A stretch of DNA of 64,000 nt from Pseudevernia furfuracea (taxonomy: Eukaryota; Ascomycota; Lecanoromycetes; Lecanorales; Parmeliaceae), in contig JAIUPT010000038.1 of the NCBI GenBank assembly GCA_022315425.1, positions 1,302,001-1,366,000 of the forward strand, in the 5' to 3' direction. Each line of letters opens with the position of its first letter. Positions within the stretch are counted from its first letter, which is position 1. The translations under genes and the position numbers were made by a program. The notes under the pieces were generated by a model. That model ran no database searches. It was not told where the DNA came from and saw only the letters and a program-made list of their open reading frames with translations. This document shows positions 10,502 to 22,097 of this stretch, one piece after another.

Positions 10502-10808
10502 ATGCCTGACGAGAAAACCCTGACGTGGATCCGGTACGATGTGAGCGTTTTCGATTCCTTTTCCGTTGACCGACAGTTAAGCAATCTTTGAGGCCATTCG
10601 GCGACCTTGTGGAAAGCTTACGGAACGCACGGTGAAGGAAGTTGAAGAAGGGTTCCTCCCAAGTGGTTCAGAGGTGCTTAAAGTTCGCAAGACCATCGCA
10701 AAACTAACGTCTTCGGAGCTTAGGCCATTGATCACCACCGAAGCATCTTCGCCCGTAATGGGCACCAAGTATCGATCGTGGAGCAAGCCTCTGTTTAACC
10801 CACCTTGA
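10502..10808 (+). CDS. Small two-exon candidate protein (84 aa)
   Basis: ATG at 10502, exon 1 to 10540, a 52-bp GTGAGC..GAG intron (10541-10592) and exon 2 to a TGA at 10808, joining in phase 0. Exon 2 gives AIRRPCGKLTERTVKEVEEG and a C-terminus KYRSWSKPLFNPP, with ordinary amino-acid composition. I recognise no family. Support is limited to the open frame and the plausible donor; the acceptor is weak and there is no clear branch site. An alternative is chance coding in the spacer 3' of flbD, with which it is convergent. Confidence 0.35.
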
Positions 10809-11134
10809 GTTTTTTTGGTTCGTTGAAAAAATCGTTGCGGGCCGGCTACACGGCTTAGGTGCCATGTTTGGCCTTCTCAAAAGTGCGCATCTTCATCTGC
10901 TTGGCCAAAAGGTCGAAGCCTTTTCCCTCATGGGCTTGGCGACCGTGTAGCCAAGGTTCTGGTCGGGTTGGGTGGCGGTCCTTCCAAAAGACGAGCTCGA
11001 CCCTTGCTACTTGTGAGAGGTTGACCCAACGTTCATGAACCGTGCGCAAATGATGAGCACCATCAGTAGGATCATTGGCCACTGCTTTTCTCTCAATTCA
11101 GTGACATTAATTCTTGGGATTATCTTTGTCCTAT
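10809..11134. other. Spacer downstream of flbD
   Basis: About 325 bp that includes the 3' end of flbD on the minus strand. A 75-codon minus-strand open frame at 10855-11082 has no recognisable features and is not called. Confidence 0.4.
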
Positions 11135-12373
11135 CTAATGGAGAATGGAAGACAGTGTCATTTTCTTCTTCTCTGGTGACGGTGGAGAGAGTCCAGCGTC
11201 ATCTGCGGACCTTTTCCTGGGATTTGACCTATCTGACGACTCGACACGAAAATGTGGTGAAGCGCTGCCAGAAAGAGCGACCGACTGATAGGCCGTCTCT
11301 AACATCGTCGAGCTCGTGGGCGGGGAATATGAATGATGAGGGTATGAAACATGGGGGTCCGAGTGTTGCGTAGTGCCTGCCAGCTGGCGGTTTGCTGGTG
11401 GATGGAGCAGAGGGACAGGAGACGTCGCCGGTCTTGAGGCCCCATGTGAAGGGAACCTTGGACCGTCTGCGTTGTCGACCAGATTTCTAAAAGACGGAAG
11501 AGGGTACGGAGGCCGCTGCATAGGCTGAACGACGGAGCTAGCTACGGGGCCCGTCCTTGCCGCGACTTCAGCGAATTGTTGGAGTCTCTGATACGGTGTA
11601 GGCGGATTGTCTGGTGATTTGGGAACCTCATTGTGGCTCCATACTGTCGGTGAGCGGTCAGGCGCTGTTGAAATTCGATTATGATAGGTATTTGTACCAG
11701 CGGCAGTGTGCAAGCTCGATCGCCAGTAGTCGGACTGTGGTGTTTCGGGTGGAGGAAGATAACGGTGAGGGTGGGCGACAGCATTTGGCGAAGACATTGA
11801 GAAATGGGAGCTCGAGTCAGACACCAGAGATGGAGCTTCACCGAGGGAGTCGGGCATGGACACCTCAGAATGGACAGGGGAGATCAAAGGCGGTTCAATC
11901 CTCCTTCTAGACGTTGGCACTAAGATGTGTCGATCTGCTGGATGTGGTGGTACAGGGGCCGGTCGGGCGAACGATAAAGGCTCAACATTTTCATCAAACT
12001 CTAGGCCGCCACGGACGCTTCCTTCACGCCGTACAACGATGCGACGTCGACGATTCATGCCACCATTCCACCAGTTTTTAACGGCGTTGTCACTACGGCC
12101 TGGAAGACGACGTGCGATCTCTGCCCAGCGCTTGCCCATCTCTGATACCAGGCGTTCAATGATTTCCCCTTCCTCTGGCGATATTGGGTCATGACACAGG
12201 CTAGGTTTGAGATTCTGGTGATATCGCTCTCTGCATTGCTTGGGAGACCTAGTCCGGATGTATTGCGATATCCTGACCCAATTGTGGGCACCTTGAGATT
12301 GGACAAGCTCCAAGAGCGTTCGATCTTCTTGCTGCGACCAAGGCCCTCGTTTGGCGCCCATGGTCATGGTCAT
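11135..12373 (-). CDS. flbD: R2R3-Myb transcription factor FlbD, regulator of asexual development
   Basis: Intronless 412-aa frame beginning MTMTMGAKRGPW. Residues 8-57 (R2) and about 60-110 (R3) form two Myb repeats: GPWSQQEDRTLLELV, HNWVRISQYIRTRSPKQCRE, RYHQNLKPSLCHDPISPEEG, MGKRWAEIARRLPGRSDNAV, KNWWNGGMNRRRR. The spaced Trp residues are complete. The stretch SPKQCRERYHQNLKPSL is characteristic of FlbD, which in Aspergillus acts upstream of brlA in conidiophore development. The rest is Pro/Ser-rich and probably disordered, ending in a basic patch RKRSADD near the C-terminus. Two further in-frame ATGs lie within the first five codons. The gene has a very long upstream gap, common for fungal developmental regulators. 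Family call firm; orthologous function inferred. Confidence 0.86.
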   Translation of the reverse strand: MTMTMGAKRGPWSQQEDRTLLELVQSQGAHNWVRISQYIRTRSPKQCRERYHQNLKPSLCHDPISPEEGEIIERLVSEMGKRWAEIARRLPGRSDNAVKNWWNGGMNRRRRIVVRREGSVRGGLEFDENVEPLSFARPAPVPPHPADRHILVPTSRRRIEPPLISPVHSEVSMPDSLGEAPSLVSDSSSHFSMSSPNAVAHPHRYLPPPETPQSDYWRSSLHTAAGTNTYHNRISTAPDRSPTVWSHNEVPKSPDNPPTPYQRLQQFAEVAARTGPVASSVVQPMQRPPYPLPSFRNLVDNADGPRFPSHGASRPATSPVPLLHPPANRQLAGTTQHSDPHVSYPHHSYSPPTSSTMLETAYQSVALSGSASPHFRVESSDRSNPRKRSADDAGLSPPSPEKKKMTLSSILH

Positions 12374-13117
12374 GAAGCAGCGACAGAGATGCTAGCCATT
12401 GGTTAGTATCTCGAAAGCTAAAAAGGTAGAGAGAAGGACACACCTAGCTGTTGACAAGCGATGACTGTGACTAGCAATGACGGCAATGCGCATGTATGTA
12501 TAATGGGTTGCAGGGTAGAACAAGTGGGAATGGTGGAATATTAATGGAGTATATGGATAGACTTTGTATAGACTTTGGGGAAGAGGAAGAGAAGAAAAAG
12601 TGCCGGAGTGGTAACGATATCGGTCCGGCCTGTAACATGTCTCATGCCGAGCAAGGAGCGGGGGAGGAAGTATGGTTACGGATTTTTAATTTTTTTGGGG
12701 CTAGAGCTTGCAACGCTCGAGTTTGAGCGTTTTTCCAGCGATGGTTGGAAATTGGGCAAAAGAGGCAAGAGCAGTGAGAAGGGAGAGGAAATGTGGACAA
12801 GCGTGTGGTTGATAGTGGTCGAGTTGGGGAAAGAACGAAAGAGGCGCTGGTCGATGGCTTGAATGGCTAGTCAACGATGCTAGTTTGGGAGTTGTTTTTC
12901 CCAGTGTGCTTGGTGGGAGCGTGGTAGTGGAGGGTATTAAGATAGATGGTGTCCGGAGAAGGGAGCTAAAGGACTAGAAAGATCTCAAATCTGCTGGAAT
13001 ACGTGGTAATGATACAGTAATATATAAAAATCGACGATACAAAGCCCATGGCTATTGACATTTGACAGGAAGCCAGGTGAAGGTAGGGCAGGGAAGGAGT
13101 CTGAATGAAATTCAAAT

Positions 13118-13165
13118 TCAAAATTCAAAAATGAGAATCAAAATCAAAATCAAAATCTAAGTAAG
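13118..13165. repeat. AT-rich short tandem repeats (AAATTC and AAAATC units)
   Basis: Adjacent slippage arrays of AAATTCA-like and CAAAAT units upstream of flbD. Confidence 0.7.
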
Positions 13166-13288
13166 TCTAGAAGTAACCAGCAAGACGGTGGTTCCAGCAG
13201 GCCGGTCAGGATAGTACAAGTGGCTGATGGATGATGAATGATGATGATACCATAATAGTACATGCCTTTTTCATTATTGCTCCTACAT

Positions 13289-13333
13289 TTTTATTATTAT
13301 TATTACTATTACTATTACTATTATTATTATTAT
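13289..13333. repeat. (TTA/CTA)n microsatellite
   Basis: Interrupted trinucleotide array of TTA and CTA units, noncoding. Confidence 0.85.
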
Positions 13334-14894
13334 CCTCATCATCACACCATATCACACACATTCTCCCTGGCTTGACTTTAGTTTCCCCTGAGGCAGGAGT
13401 GCATGAAATGATGATTGATGCCCTCTATCGTTGCATCAATTCTGAGCCTATCAATGTTGCATGGTAATAATCCCGCTGAGTTTACGCGGTTTTTAGGTCG
13501 AGCGTATAATAAAGCCCACAAGCCAGCCTCCAAGCCTCTGGGGCAGAGTGGTGCGTAATGCGTAAATCCAAAAGTGGGATGACAGGTTGCGAATGGCGAA
13601 TGAAAAGCATGGATGCTACGCCCGATATAGAGCACATCTGAGGATCGACCAGCCGCAAAGGCGTAAAAATATTAGGCTGATCAAGGTGATCGAGGTGATC
13701 AAGGGTGGTAGCATCCAAGAGTATGATAGTCTGATGGTATAATATAATATGGTAAGAGAGAAAATAGCATTTCTCCCCTCTCCCCTCTCCCCCCCAATAT
13801 GTCATGCACGGGCGTTTGGGACTTGGCGCTGCATCGCAGAATTCCCGGGGCAATTCTCGACGGACGACGGTCTAGACTTTTTGACACAACGCCATCGCTA
13901 GCGGTAGTGCTGCAGGAAAAGTCGCCTACCAAAACAAACTTGCCGTTGTACCCTGTCGTCATATCAAATAACGGTTCCAGGGGTCGAGTCAGAATGACAA
14001 TCATCCACTTAATAGTATTATTCTTCTTCTTCTGCCTAGTATTTTTTCTCAACTTCATCCGCCCGGGCCCCTGGACATAGACCAGTCCTCATACTCTCTA
14101 CAAATTTTGATTATAATCAACTAGACTACCATTCTGAACAAAGGCTTCTCAGCAATGCCCTTTATTCATCAATCCGAAAACCGCTGATGATCAAAGATCT
14201 GTGACTCCATTCTCTCTCTCTCGCGTCTCGGGACACAGAATCACCCGCGGGACCTGCGGCCGCATTATGCACCTGGAACTCCTGGAGTCGACCGAGCACG
14301 AGCGAAGGGGCGATAGGCCTTAGTCCGATTCACCGTGCGTTAGTGTAAATGCTGTATGACGGCAGTCCACGTACCGACGAACCAACGTTGCGACATGGTA
14401 GACGCTAGGATCTCATCTGGCAGGGTTCCGTGGGAATCGGGACCGGAAAACGTTGTGCAGATCATTCCTGTCGTCAACCCAATCAAGTAAATCCTCCGGA
14501 AGTCGACCCTTACCCACGGACGCTTCAGCTCCAAATGGTAATCGTGGCGCATCCGGACTTCCAACGGTCACCCTCATTCGTAGAAGTGGATCTCGGCCTT
14601 TCTCTTTTGACACAGAATGCCTGAGGCTCCTGGGACGTATTATGATATAATGATACACGTTGAAAGTATCATGACACCGTTGACTGTCATGGGTCCCGTG
14701 GAGGAATTCGGGTCAAATGCAGAGTGGGGTTTGCAGCTCTGGCGCACGTGCAAGGATTCCTGAAACACTACTTGCGTGCGTGCCATGAAGAAGCGTCTGA
14801 ATCTTGAATTCTGATTCTGAGCCTCGATAGATCGCCAAGGGTGGGTAATTGAAGATCCCATCGCATACTTATTTTGCGGTCCAGTAGTCAGTTC

Positions 14895-14911
14895 GTCGTC
14901 CATCATCGTCG

Positions 14912-14951
<40 letters not shown>

Positions 14952-15005
14952 TCATCCATCATCCATCATCATCAACCATCATCAACCATCATCAACCATC
15001 ATCAT
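14895..15005. repeat. (ATC)n microsatellite with higher-order units
   Basis: A CAT/ATC trinucleotide run that passes into repeats of CATCCAT and then CATCAACCAT. On the minus strand it produces a spurious poly-Met open frame. The change from a pure array to longer units suggests an old, decaying satellite. Confidence 0.85.
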
Positions 15006-15944
15006 CCGCATTTCGCGTTTCGCATGACAGTTGGGAAACTGCTGGACCGTTGCGCACGAAGAGGATGGGTGAGATGATGGCTTTGGCAGTCTAGAACGTA
15101 GAGAGCCAGCTCGCTTCATTTGTCTGCTTGCGGCATCGTTCCCTGCAGTGTCGCCGGCGGGCGTTCCTGCTGGCTACTGCCAACTGCCAGGTCTACCTAC
15201 TTAACTCTAAGGCTACAGTAAATAATAATGGGGAGCGGAACCTGCATGAAAAAGTAAGGTTGGCACCGGCTGTAAGCTATGAGGCCGCTAATATGCAATT
15301 GGTCTGAGGGTCTGGCAAATAAAAAAATAAAAATCATGGTTCACGCGGAAGAATAGCGAGATAGTCCGATGAGATCGACCGATGAAGCAGACGCACCCTT
15401 TGGTTCTTTTAATCTTTCCATTTTTACTAATACCTCAGTCAATCATAACATGATAACACTGCCAGCTTCCAAACGGTCGCCATCAACGATTAATACTTTA
15501 GACGTCGAGTAGTTGACAAAGTTGACCGTCATGGCTTTATGAAGCGCCGAGACTAAACTCGATGGGCGATTTTTTAGCGATTGCCCGAATTGTGACATTT
15601 GTCGTTTACATTGAAGCAGATTGGGGACTTTTTGGAGGTGGTGTGGAGGTACGTAACACTGAATGCTTGGCACGGCAGTGGGATTATTATTAATTAATGA
15701 ATTCAATGGTGGCATATGTCGGCATTGAAAAGTGGAAAAAAAAAAGGGGAAAAGGCAAAGTGAAGTGGAATAGATAGACGAGATCTCTTCATTATTCTCC
15801 CTGTCTCTGGGACCTGGGTGAAGCCAAACTTACCTTACCTTAATTACTCTTAGGCCAGGAAACTAAAAGTATAAAGTCCTTTTGATCCATGGAGCCAGGG
15901 TCAAAGTATTTGGAATGTATTTGGAATTAGGGATGTGATAATCG

Positions 15945-16035
15945 TGAATAATTATAATAATTATAATAATAAAAAGAATAAAAAGAATAAAAATGAAATA
16001 ATAATAATAACAACAACAACAATAACAATAATATT
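15945..16035. repeat. AT-rich trinucleotide repeats (AAT, AAC)
   Basis: Consecutive ATT/AAT, AAAAGAAT and AAC/AAT arrays, noncoding. Confidence 0.75.
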
Positions 16036-17016
16036 GCAACTGTAAAAATAAGAGAGAGACCTTGAGAAGAAGGAACACAGTCAAGAATATACATGCTCAT
16101 TTGCTAATTTAATATCACTACCTGATTCCTGCTCATCAGCATCGCCTTTACCGCCTTACCCGAAGCCCAATCAATATGCACAAGATACCCAATCACCAGC
16201 GTATCCCAAATACCCAGAAGCATATATACACCATCTGATGCCCGTCAACTGCAATTTACCTTCAACTTAATTAAATTTCCTATGCCTCTAATAATCTTAC
16301 TCACTTCCCTCCATTCACCTTTTCATCTTGCCCACCATCTCCCCAACATCTTTACCCCCCCCGCCCCCATCCCCCCCCCACCTTCACTTCCAACCCCCGG
16401 TTCCCCTTACCTACTCCATCTCATCAAGCTTGTCATGTTCCAAGAGAAGCCCTAATTTACGTTAGGGCGATATACTCTAAGAGCTCTGATTCTACGGGTA
16501 AATCGCGTTGAAAAAAAGTCGCATCGGTCTGTCAAATGCTGGTGATGAGGGGGGGACGCTACAGATTGCAGGTCTCATACTTCACACGCCTCGAGATAGG
16601 CGTCGTCGTATACCCGAGAGAATATGATTGCTGAATCGGTGAGATGAGCGAAACTAGTCACAGTTGCACGTCGTATGCTTCACAAACCTAGTAGCTTTGG
16701 GTCAGGCAAATGTGGTAATGCGGCGTCTTGGGCTTGGAGGCATAAGGGGAAAGGAAAAAGGGGCCTTTTCTTTCAAAGTTCAATCATCTTCACTCTATCT
16801 CGAATTTCCCCAAGATCCGGTTCCGTCGCCCAAGCCTGTGAGCCACCAGGTCCTCGAGAAGGTAATGATATGTCCTGAATGTCCCCAGCGCTATGCAATA
16901 TGCCATCATACTGTATCCAATGTGTGCAAATTCCTCCTCTTGTTCCTTCCCTAGTCCACATTCCGTATCTCGTAATCGTAAAAACGTACACGTTCGAATA
17001 ACAAAATCCGTCATCA

Positions 17017-20000
17017 TTATAACCATATATCCCCGCCTTCTCCAGCGACCCATCTGCGCCACGCTTCTGAATACGCAGATTCCAAATCCCGAACCCAGCG
17101 TCGGGTATCAAAGAGCGGGCTAGTCCGACGACTCTCGTAGAGTAGTTTCCTGAGCTCCATCAATCTACCTTTTCCCATTCCCTGCTTACCGTCCTCGGTC
17201 GGATACACCAGGTCACTACCAAGCTCCACCCCTTGCTCCTCGTACGCCTCGTCACTATCAGCAATCAAATCCCCCGCCGCTCTGTCGCCTTCAGTATCTT
17301 TCGGCAACGCCCCCCTCAGGATTGAAGCAGCCATCCTCGAGCACATTTTATACTCATACCTCGGCAGCGTCAACAACGGCGTGCCTGACCAGAGAACATC
17401 CGCAGCGGTGGTGTGAGCATTGCATTCCGGTGTGTCTAGAAAAAGATCACAAACACGAGCTCGCGAAATATGCTGGTGCTTTGGCGCAACGTCCGTGAAG
17501 ATGATTCGAGACGCGACCTCGGCGCCAACCCAGCGCAACGCTGTTTCTCTGAGATGCTCCTCGCCAAGGTCGGGAAATCTCAGGAGCCATAATACGGCCT
17601 TGGGTGTGCGAGACAAGATGCGTAGCCACGTTCTGAACGTAGTGGGATCGATCTAAAGGTTATATAAGTGGTCAGTAACATGCAAGCTCGGTGGCAGACG
17701 GAGGGCCCGCAAACCTTGTAGAGCTGGTTGAAGTTGCCGAAGATAACGGCATCATCCGGTAAAGACGGAAACAAGTCCTTCCGCATCTTCCATCGCCGTC
17801 GCTGTTCTTCTGGCCAGCTAAGCTGCGGTTCTTGGGCATCTGGAGCGCTTTGTCTATGATCACAACAGAAGAAGGTGTCCCTCGTAAAAATGATGTTCTC
17901 ACCATAAACCCAGTCATCATAATCATCCTCGTTGTTGCCATCCTGAGTCTGATCTGTCAGGTCTACATTTCCCCGCCAGGGCCTGAGCGTTTGAGGGGGG
18001 ACCGCAATCTTGTCCGCGAGCAGATAGTCACACCATTCGGCGCCCAGCGTACCTGCAAAGCCCATGAACGACATCTGTATAGGAGCCGGACGCGCTGCGA
18101 AAACCTCGTTCCTTGCGCCTCGAGTATACCCGTTGAGGTTAATGAGGATGTGAATACCATCCGCGACAACCCGGTTTACTACATGATCAACCGACCAGGA
18201 AGATGCATCATGAAAAACGGGTGCTTCACGCTCAATCTGCTGACGATGCACGGAGCCATCACTGGCAGTCGTTGCATAGCAAAAGGCCTTGACGCGAGAT
18301 TTGTCGTGAAAGCCGAAGACTGATTGCATGAGATGCGCCAAAGGATGATTGTTAAAGTCGGAGGATATATAACCAACGTTGAGGTAGGGGCTAGGTGGTG
18401 CCGGGGGGTTATACACGCGAGCAGAGAGCCAAGGAGCCCGTAGTGTGGAGCATGAAACCCGTAGACCATTGCGTTGAGAGATCTTACGAATCTGTTTTGC
18501 AGACAAAGGGCAAGTAAACGTATGAAAAGGAAGCACGGTCGGGGCGCTGGGGACGGCTAGAGCAGCGGGCAACTGTGGACGCAGTCGACGGCTGGAGGGA
18601 ACGGATCGTCGTTCGACATAATGGGACCGATAGATCTGCCGGACTAGCTCCTTCGTGGCACGTTCGATGAGTCGTACTACCTTAGCACCTTCCCAGTGGT
18701 TCCCAGCCCAACCCTCGAGGGCACTTCTGAGAACTCTGTGATGCTGGCCTTCGCCATCTAGGCCCAATCGCTGGAGTATTTTGTCTATACCAATGCTGTG
18801 GAGCACACCTTTACCCCAGCCCTCACCATCGTGTAATTGCCTCTCAACGATTGCAACGACACGTTCGATCCATCCAGAACTTGCAACAGAAGCCTTTTTG
18901 GAATCGAACAAGTCGCCACGCTCGTCGACATGCCAACGGTCTCGGTTATTCATGAAGTGATTGATTCCACCACGGCCACGCCAACTACAGACAGAGTTCA
19001 GCGCATTCGCAAGACCGCAAACGGCCTCTGCGAAATCCGGATTCGACGTAACAGCCCTCTTATAGTACTTAATTGCGTCACTGACTCTACCTTGATCTTT
19101 GACGGCATTCGCTAGATTAGCAAGAGCTATATCGAAATTGCCGTCGCAGTCAACGGCCTTCTCATACATCTTGATGGCAGCATTCAATTGGCCAATGTCT
19201 TTGAAGAGGCTGCCAAGATTTGTGTAAAGATGAGCATGGCGTGAGTCAAGCTTCAGGCCATAATCGTAGTATGCAAGCGCTAGAGCAATCCCACTACCAG
19301 GCGTAACTCCAGGAACAGATGAAGCTTGCGAATTGGTTGGTTTCAAATTCGGCTTGGATCGAGCTGACTGTTGGACACCGGCCAAAAGGATGCCGACGTT
19401 ATTAGCAGTCGAGGGGCTGGGTTGAAGCGATAGTGAGAGATAATAGAGTGCCAGTATCTCCTGCACTCCAGAAGTTGCTCTTGGCGCGGTGGCTGCAGCT
19501 CCGCTAGAAGACATTCCATCCTGATAGATTTTGGCGAGAGAGAGGAGAGAGTTACTGATTATTGACACTGCTGCCTTGTAGCCAACGCCGTCAGGGACAG
19601 CCTCAAGGCCAGGGAGCCGACCTAGTGTAGGGAAGACAAGTCGTGAGGTTTCCAGTGCGACTTCGGGTGGAAGTAATATTGGCTCGTCCACACCAAAATT
19701 TCCATGAGGGCTCCCGATACCTAAACGCAACTGCTCTGAAAAGACGGTTAATATTTGTTTGATCAAACCTCGAATGCCGTGGTGACGTCTTCCGGCGCCA
19801 ATCAGAATAGCGTCTTCAAACGCCTTGGCGGCTCCTGCATTATCTCCGAGTTGATACAGCATGTTGCCTTTGCCATGGACAAGAGCAAGCATTCGACCAT
19901 TTTCGGAAGGGGATATGGCATATCCACTGGATCCAGACCCGCCGATAGCTTCCAGATCCGAGCTGTCTGAAAGATATTTTTCGGCGGACTGAGCACCACC

Positions 20001-22097
20001 AGTCATCATGTTACGCTGGTGTCGCGCCAAATTCGAGTCGTAATTGATTCGAAGAGCGTGTTCAACGTATTCAATGACCTTCACCGCTTCCCTTCCGCGA
20101 TGAAATTGGTGCAGAAGACCGATAAGGTGCTCAATGGCTTCAAAATAGCTCGGTCGAAGCTTCACAGATCGAAGCCAATACTGCTCAGCATCATCTCTCC
20201 GGTTGAGCGCAAGCAACGTGGCCGCCAAATTTGACATGGCCTCTACATTGTTGGGATCGCGTTGTAAAACCTTCGAGTACCACTTCATAGCTTTGTGATA
20301 GTCACCTAGTCCATACGCGAGACAACCTGTCAGAAGCATGCCATCCGTCCATTCCAGTGCGCTCTCCTGGCAGAGTCTGCTAAGCATTTCCATAGCATAT
20401 ACAGCTGCAGCGGATGGGGAAGTCGCATGCATATCTGAAGAAAGATGAGGCGGTACATAACTGGATTGTGCTGCAAGGGAACCGGATCGAGAGCCTCCGT
20501 CACGCGACTGCCACCGCTGTCGAGATTGATTACTCGGCAGAGAAGCGCTATGTGTAGATGAGGGCGCGAATGCTGAGACGTGACCACCTAAAGGATTTTT
20601 TGCAGTGCGAACGGAAGCCAATGGCTGGTTAAGAAGGTCCTTCAAAGAGGCCTGCGTTGCAAGATTCAAGTCACAAGATCGATTGTTACGGCCGTAGCTA
20701 TTCGACCAGGACGGGTAAGGCCGCCGTGGAGGGTGTGTATAGCAGCTAGATTGATGTGCTATCCCAGCATTATGCTGCTCATTGGGGGGATTTCGCCGGG
20801 TCTGTTCGATGGAGGCGAGCAGGCCGCCATAGATTCGATGAGCCCACATAAGGACCTTCTCTCTGAAATGGGTGCTGCTGTCCAATATCGCCGGATCGAG
20901 ATGCGAAGGTAGACAAGGGGTACAAAATTCTGGGTTTGCTAACCCTGGATGACTATAGATCTCGTTGAACGCTCGAGCGCTTTGGTCTTTCCAGGCAGAT
21001 GGCTTATTCCGATACGGAAGAGGCATGCCATACTGCTGCTGCGTTGTAGCTGCAGCACGACTGCTGAATGTAGAACTTACGTTGTTTACGCCATCGTGAA
21101 TGTGATTTGGAGAGGCCAGTATATCACGTGTACGCTCGTCAAGGACAGAAGCAGATATGATCGAGTGATCGGTCACCTGAGTATATTCAGAATCACTATG
21201 GGCTTGTAGCCATTGGCCATAGTGACTGACAGCCGGCGGCTGCGGGGTAGACAAGTCAACAGTAAGTTCGGGATTCTGGTACTGGAATCTCGGATCGCGG
21301 ATAGGCGCAGGGCGGTAGGGCTCAAAAGCGCCGTCTGGCCAGTACGGTCCACAAGGTCCGGGACTATGTACGGAGGTAGGACCCAAGCATGGCGGCCACA
21401 TGGGCTGTAAGACTGTTGGAACATGTTGACTCCCTACTAGATTATAATGGTGATGATGTGAATAGGGCTGGTCCAGGACGGAGTCTAAGCCTGCGGGTGG
21501 GACACTATAATTGGGTCTCCATCTCGAATCGACCTCTACCTCATCACTAGACCTCGCGCCTTGTACAGTAGTATTTGAGGGGTTGTTGATGTTCGATTTC
21601 TGGGCACGTTGTTGTTCTCCGGCTCCCGAATTGATGAAGTGGGCGTTTTGGGGCGATGAAAGTTCGGAAAATCCCTTCGTCAGAGGGTAGGGATAGGTTG
21701 TCTGGCTGGAGGTATTCGACGCAGGTAGCAAGAGGTGCTTCATCGCATGTGGCCTCTCCGCCCACTCGACAGCACTTCCATCATATCCTGCCGCCAAGGT
21801 TCCATTTGGGGTTTTCCGTCGAAGCATGTGCTCTGAAGCTTCAGAGATGGGCGTATACTGTGTTCGAGGCGGTAATTGCTGCGGCGTTGACAGGGTATTC
21901 CGTAGCGAACGAGTATACAGATGAGGCTTCTCCAACCTCTGTCGAAAGGTAGCATGCTGCATCTGACTGGGTTGATTAAGCTGCGGAGAGCTTTCAAAAT
22001 GAGCCGACTGCATGTTCTTGGATTCATAATGACGAGGCGAGTATGGAGACTGTTGAAAATGGTGCTTTTGTTGTTGGTGCGCAACTTCTGAGAACAT
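17017..22097 (-). CDS. TPR-containing O-GlcNAc transferase (GT41 family)
   Basis: Two exons, 22097-17715 and 17652-17017, around a 62-bp intron, give 1672 aa. The first 550 or so residues are low-complexity (Gln, Ser, Pro, His). TPR units follow, e.g. YGLGDYHKAMKWYSKVLQRD, and NLGSLFKDIGQLNAAIKMYE near residue 1000. The catalytic GT41 region starts at about 1240: GYISSDFNNHPLAHLM places the conserved His near 1251, then DGIHILINLNGYTRGARNE and RPAPIQMSFMGFAGT. FNQLYK joins IDPTTF across the intron, rebuilding the nucleotide-sugar binding Lys motif, and DLFLDTPECNAHTTAADVLW matches the UDP-binding motif. All key motifs seem intact, so an active enzyme adding O-linked sugar to Ser/Thr of nuclear or cytosolic proteins is predicted. 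The donor (GlcNAc or fucose as in SPY) cannot be read from sequence; the layout is nearer OGT. Confidence 0.88.

Larger units (their letters stand above)
12374..17016. other. 4.6-kb gene-free stretch upstream of flbD and downstream of the OGT gene
   Basis: No supported coding region on either strand; the open frames present are short or arise from trinucleotide repeats. It contains microsatellites (13130-13165, 13289-13333, about 14895-15005, about 15945-16035), a run of C tracts near 16358-16380, and CT-rich stretches at 14205-14225 and 16310-16400 that resemble fungal promoter pyrimidine tracts. It most likely holds the extended promoter and leader of flbD plus the 3' region of the OGT gene. 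A noncoding transcript cannot be excluded. Confidence 0.5.

Noticed and set aside
14640..14948. Minus-strand frame starting with 12 Met residues
   Set aside because: It is produced by the ATC microsatellite and has no other coding character.
14895..15005. CRISPR-like array
   Set aside because: Simple trinucleotide slippage without unique spacers; eukaryotic DNA.
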